Origin: Cytidiella melzeri
Taxonomy: Eukaryota > Basidiomycota > Agaricomycetes > Polyporales > Irpicaceae
Direction of reading: 5' to 3'
NCBI GenBank assembly: GCA_022592445.1
Contig: JABYQR010000328.1
Coordinates: 1 to 48,491, forward strand
DNA length: 48,491 nucleotides
The stretch's first letter is position 1, and each line of letters opens with the position of its first letter. The notes under the pieces are model-generated. The model did no database searches. It was given only the letters and a program-made list of their open reading frames with translations, and was not told the origin of the DNA. This document shows positions 46,915-48,491 of the stretch, in pieces. Both the position numbers and the translations under genes were made by a program.

Positions 46915-48491
46915 AAAAAACTCGGTTTAAGGAGAATTTTGTCCTCATTATCGGAATTTACCCCCTCTTCATGATCTGGCCTCCTGGACAGAGGATCTGC
47001 GGTAAGCATGGTCTTTCCGGGTTTGTGCCGGAGCACGAAATTGAATCGCGTGAGGTATAACGCCCATTGCGCTTGTCTCCGAGTCAGCTTCTGGGCATTC
47101 CTGAAATATGTCAGGTTTTGGTGATCCGACCATATTTCTACGGTAATGGATGTCCCTCCAGATGTTGACGATACTCTTCCAGGGCGCGGATAATAGCCAA
47201 CAACTCTTTATCGTATATCTCATAGTTACGTTCATGGACGTTGAGTGATTTAGAGTAGAAGGCTACTGGATGCCACAGCTTGTCAGCTGGGTCCAGTTGT
47301 GATAATACCGCTCCTGTAGCAAAGTCGCTAGCGTCTGTTTCCAGACGGAAAGGGTTTTCGTCATCTGGTATCCTCAGAATGGGTGCTGACGTAAAAGCCT
47401 GTTTCAGACTTTGGAAGGCCTGTTCCTGAGCATCTTTCCAGATCCAGGGTTGGTCCTTCTTTGTAAGAATAGTGAGCGGTTTCGCATGTTTAGCAAAGTC
47501 CTTGATGAAACGCCGATAGAAATTGGCGAAGCCTAAGAAGGCTTGGACTTGCTTAACCTTTTCAGGTTGCGGCCACTCAGTAACTCCGGTGAGTTTGGCT
47601 GGGTCCATCTCGATGTGTCCGTGAGAAATGATCATGCCTAGGTACTCAATGCGATCTTTTTCAAAAAAGCATTTTTCTGGTTTGGCAAACAGATCGTTCT
47701 CGCGTAGACGCTTGAGCACTTCCTGTGTGATGCGACGGTTTTCCTTTTTGTCTTCAGTGAAGTTGAGGATGTCGTCAAGATACACCATGACATGTCCTTC
47801 TAAGATCAAATCACTCAGAATTTCATTCATCATGGCTTGGAACATTGCAGGTGCATTGCTGAAACCAAAATACATCACCTTGGCTTCGAAAAGACCACAG
47901 TGTGTGATGAACGCCGTCTTCCATTTGTCACCCTTTCGGATGCAAACATTATTGTATCCCCATCTAAGATCAATCTTTGAGAAGACCTTAGCCTTGCTTA
48001 ACAAATTGATTAAATTGTTGATGCGAGGTATGGGGTACCGGTTTTTCACCGTGATGTCGTTCAGTTTTCGGTAGTCTTGCACAAGGCGCAACGAGCCATC
48101 TTTCTTCTTGACGAAGAACACAGGTGCTGCAATCGGACTTTTCGATTTGCGGATGTAACCTTTTCGGAGTTCCTCTTCGATCCATTGATCTAGAGAATTC
48201 TTTTCCATTGGAGACAGCGGGTATAGTTTAGCCGCTTTGGGAAGGGAGGCACCTTCCTCAAATTTGATCGCGTGATCGTACGGTTTGCGTAACGGCATGC
48301 GCTCTGATTTTTTCTTTGAAAAGATGTCACCAAATTCCCATAGATATTTTGGTACTAATGGTTTCCAATTGACAGATTCTTGTTCGTCAAAGCCGTCTTC
48401 AAAGCCCTCATCTTCCTTTCCAGAAAGTTCAGCGATTATTTCCGCTATTTCTTGGTCTTCTGGATCGTCTAAGTCAATCCAGTGGATGTGA
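46915..48491 (-). pseudogene. RT-RNase H part of family-2 pol, frameshifted
   Basis: Open from the window edge at 48491 to a stop at 47138. RT motifs: KDGSLRLVQDYRKLND, FSKIDLRWGYNN, FGFSNAPAMFQ, and the active site VYLDD. Then the thumb (MDPAKLTGVTEWP, FLGFANFYRRFI) and the RNase H start (LETDASDFATG, NYEIYDKELLAI). A one-base loss near 47141-47148 shifts the frame; the RNase H remainder (IWSDHQNLTYF, LTADPLSRR) continues in the next frame to a run of six A (46915-46920), where a second one-base lesion shifts into the integrase frame. Apart from these lesions the domain is well preserved, so decay is recent. Confidence 0.92.

Larger units (their letters stand above)
44448..48491 (-). mobile_element. 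Second Ty3/gypsy chromovirus (family 2), 3' half, runs off the window
   Basis: The 3' LTR is 44448-45150, with a polypurine tract at 45151-45165 (minus strand), then pol read on the minus strand from beyond 48491 down to 45388. Gag, protease and the 5' LTR lie outside. The pol contains at least two single-base frameshifts. Its LTR family also left the solo LTR at 36450. Confidence 0.92.

Noticed and set aside
46969..47235. 88-residue minus-strand ORF at the pol frameshift
   Set aside because: It is out of frame with both RNase H segments; the conserved residues lie in the other two frames.

Overview
The window reads as nuclear DNA of a filamentous basidiomycete, most likely a wood- or litter-decaying agaricomycete. 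The genes are cut by many 47-80 bp GT-AG introns. The proteins include a basidiomycete-type cellobiose dehydrogenase, a GH18 chitinase with a chitin-binding module, and the septation GTPase Spg1. The right third is packed with chromodomain Ty3/gypsy LTR retrotransposons. No bacterial operons, rRNA, tRNA or CRISPR array were seen. Exon structures were worked out by hand from reading frame, splice signals and family conservation; every multi-exon model given closes in frame.

Layout. 1-3172 is a fold-back (inverted-repeat) element holding tandem repeats. 3771-4384 is a two-exon gene for a small secreted protein of unknown family. 5087-6186 is a haloacid-dehalogenase-like hydrolase (+). 7037-8401 is a GNAT acetyltransferase (-). 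8402-12954 is gene-poor but holds a short A-tailed insertion with 15-bp target duplications. 12955-14890 is a C2H2 zinc-finger protein (+). 15474-16603 is an RBM18-like RRM protein (+). 16862-17704 is ribosomal protein L23/uL14 (-). 18232-21388 is cellobiose dehydrogenase (-, 16 exons). 22882-23055 is a doubtful His-rich secreted ORF (-). 23287-24181 is Spg1 (-). 26186-28764 is the chitinase (+, 19 exons). 29842-31853 is a heme catalase (-).

From about 33.7 kb onward the window is a graveyard of nested retroelements: a solo LTR (33752-34440), a second-family solo LTR (36450-37164) splitting a Cys-rich ORF, a defective chromovirus (37311-44356) whose pol gene carries a 410-bp near-palindromic CACTA-like MITE, a 91-bp integrase remnant of a third element, and the 3' half of another chromovirus (44448 to the window end).

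The host genes are mostly housekeeping (translation, RNA binding, septation). Three could share a lifestyle role: the dehydrogenase oxidises cello-oligosaccharides and can supply electrons or peroxide outside the cell, catalase removes peroxide inside it, and the chitinase remodels or feeds on fungal wall. That link is inference from proximity, not evidence of co-regulation.
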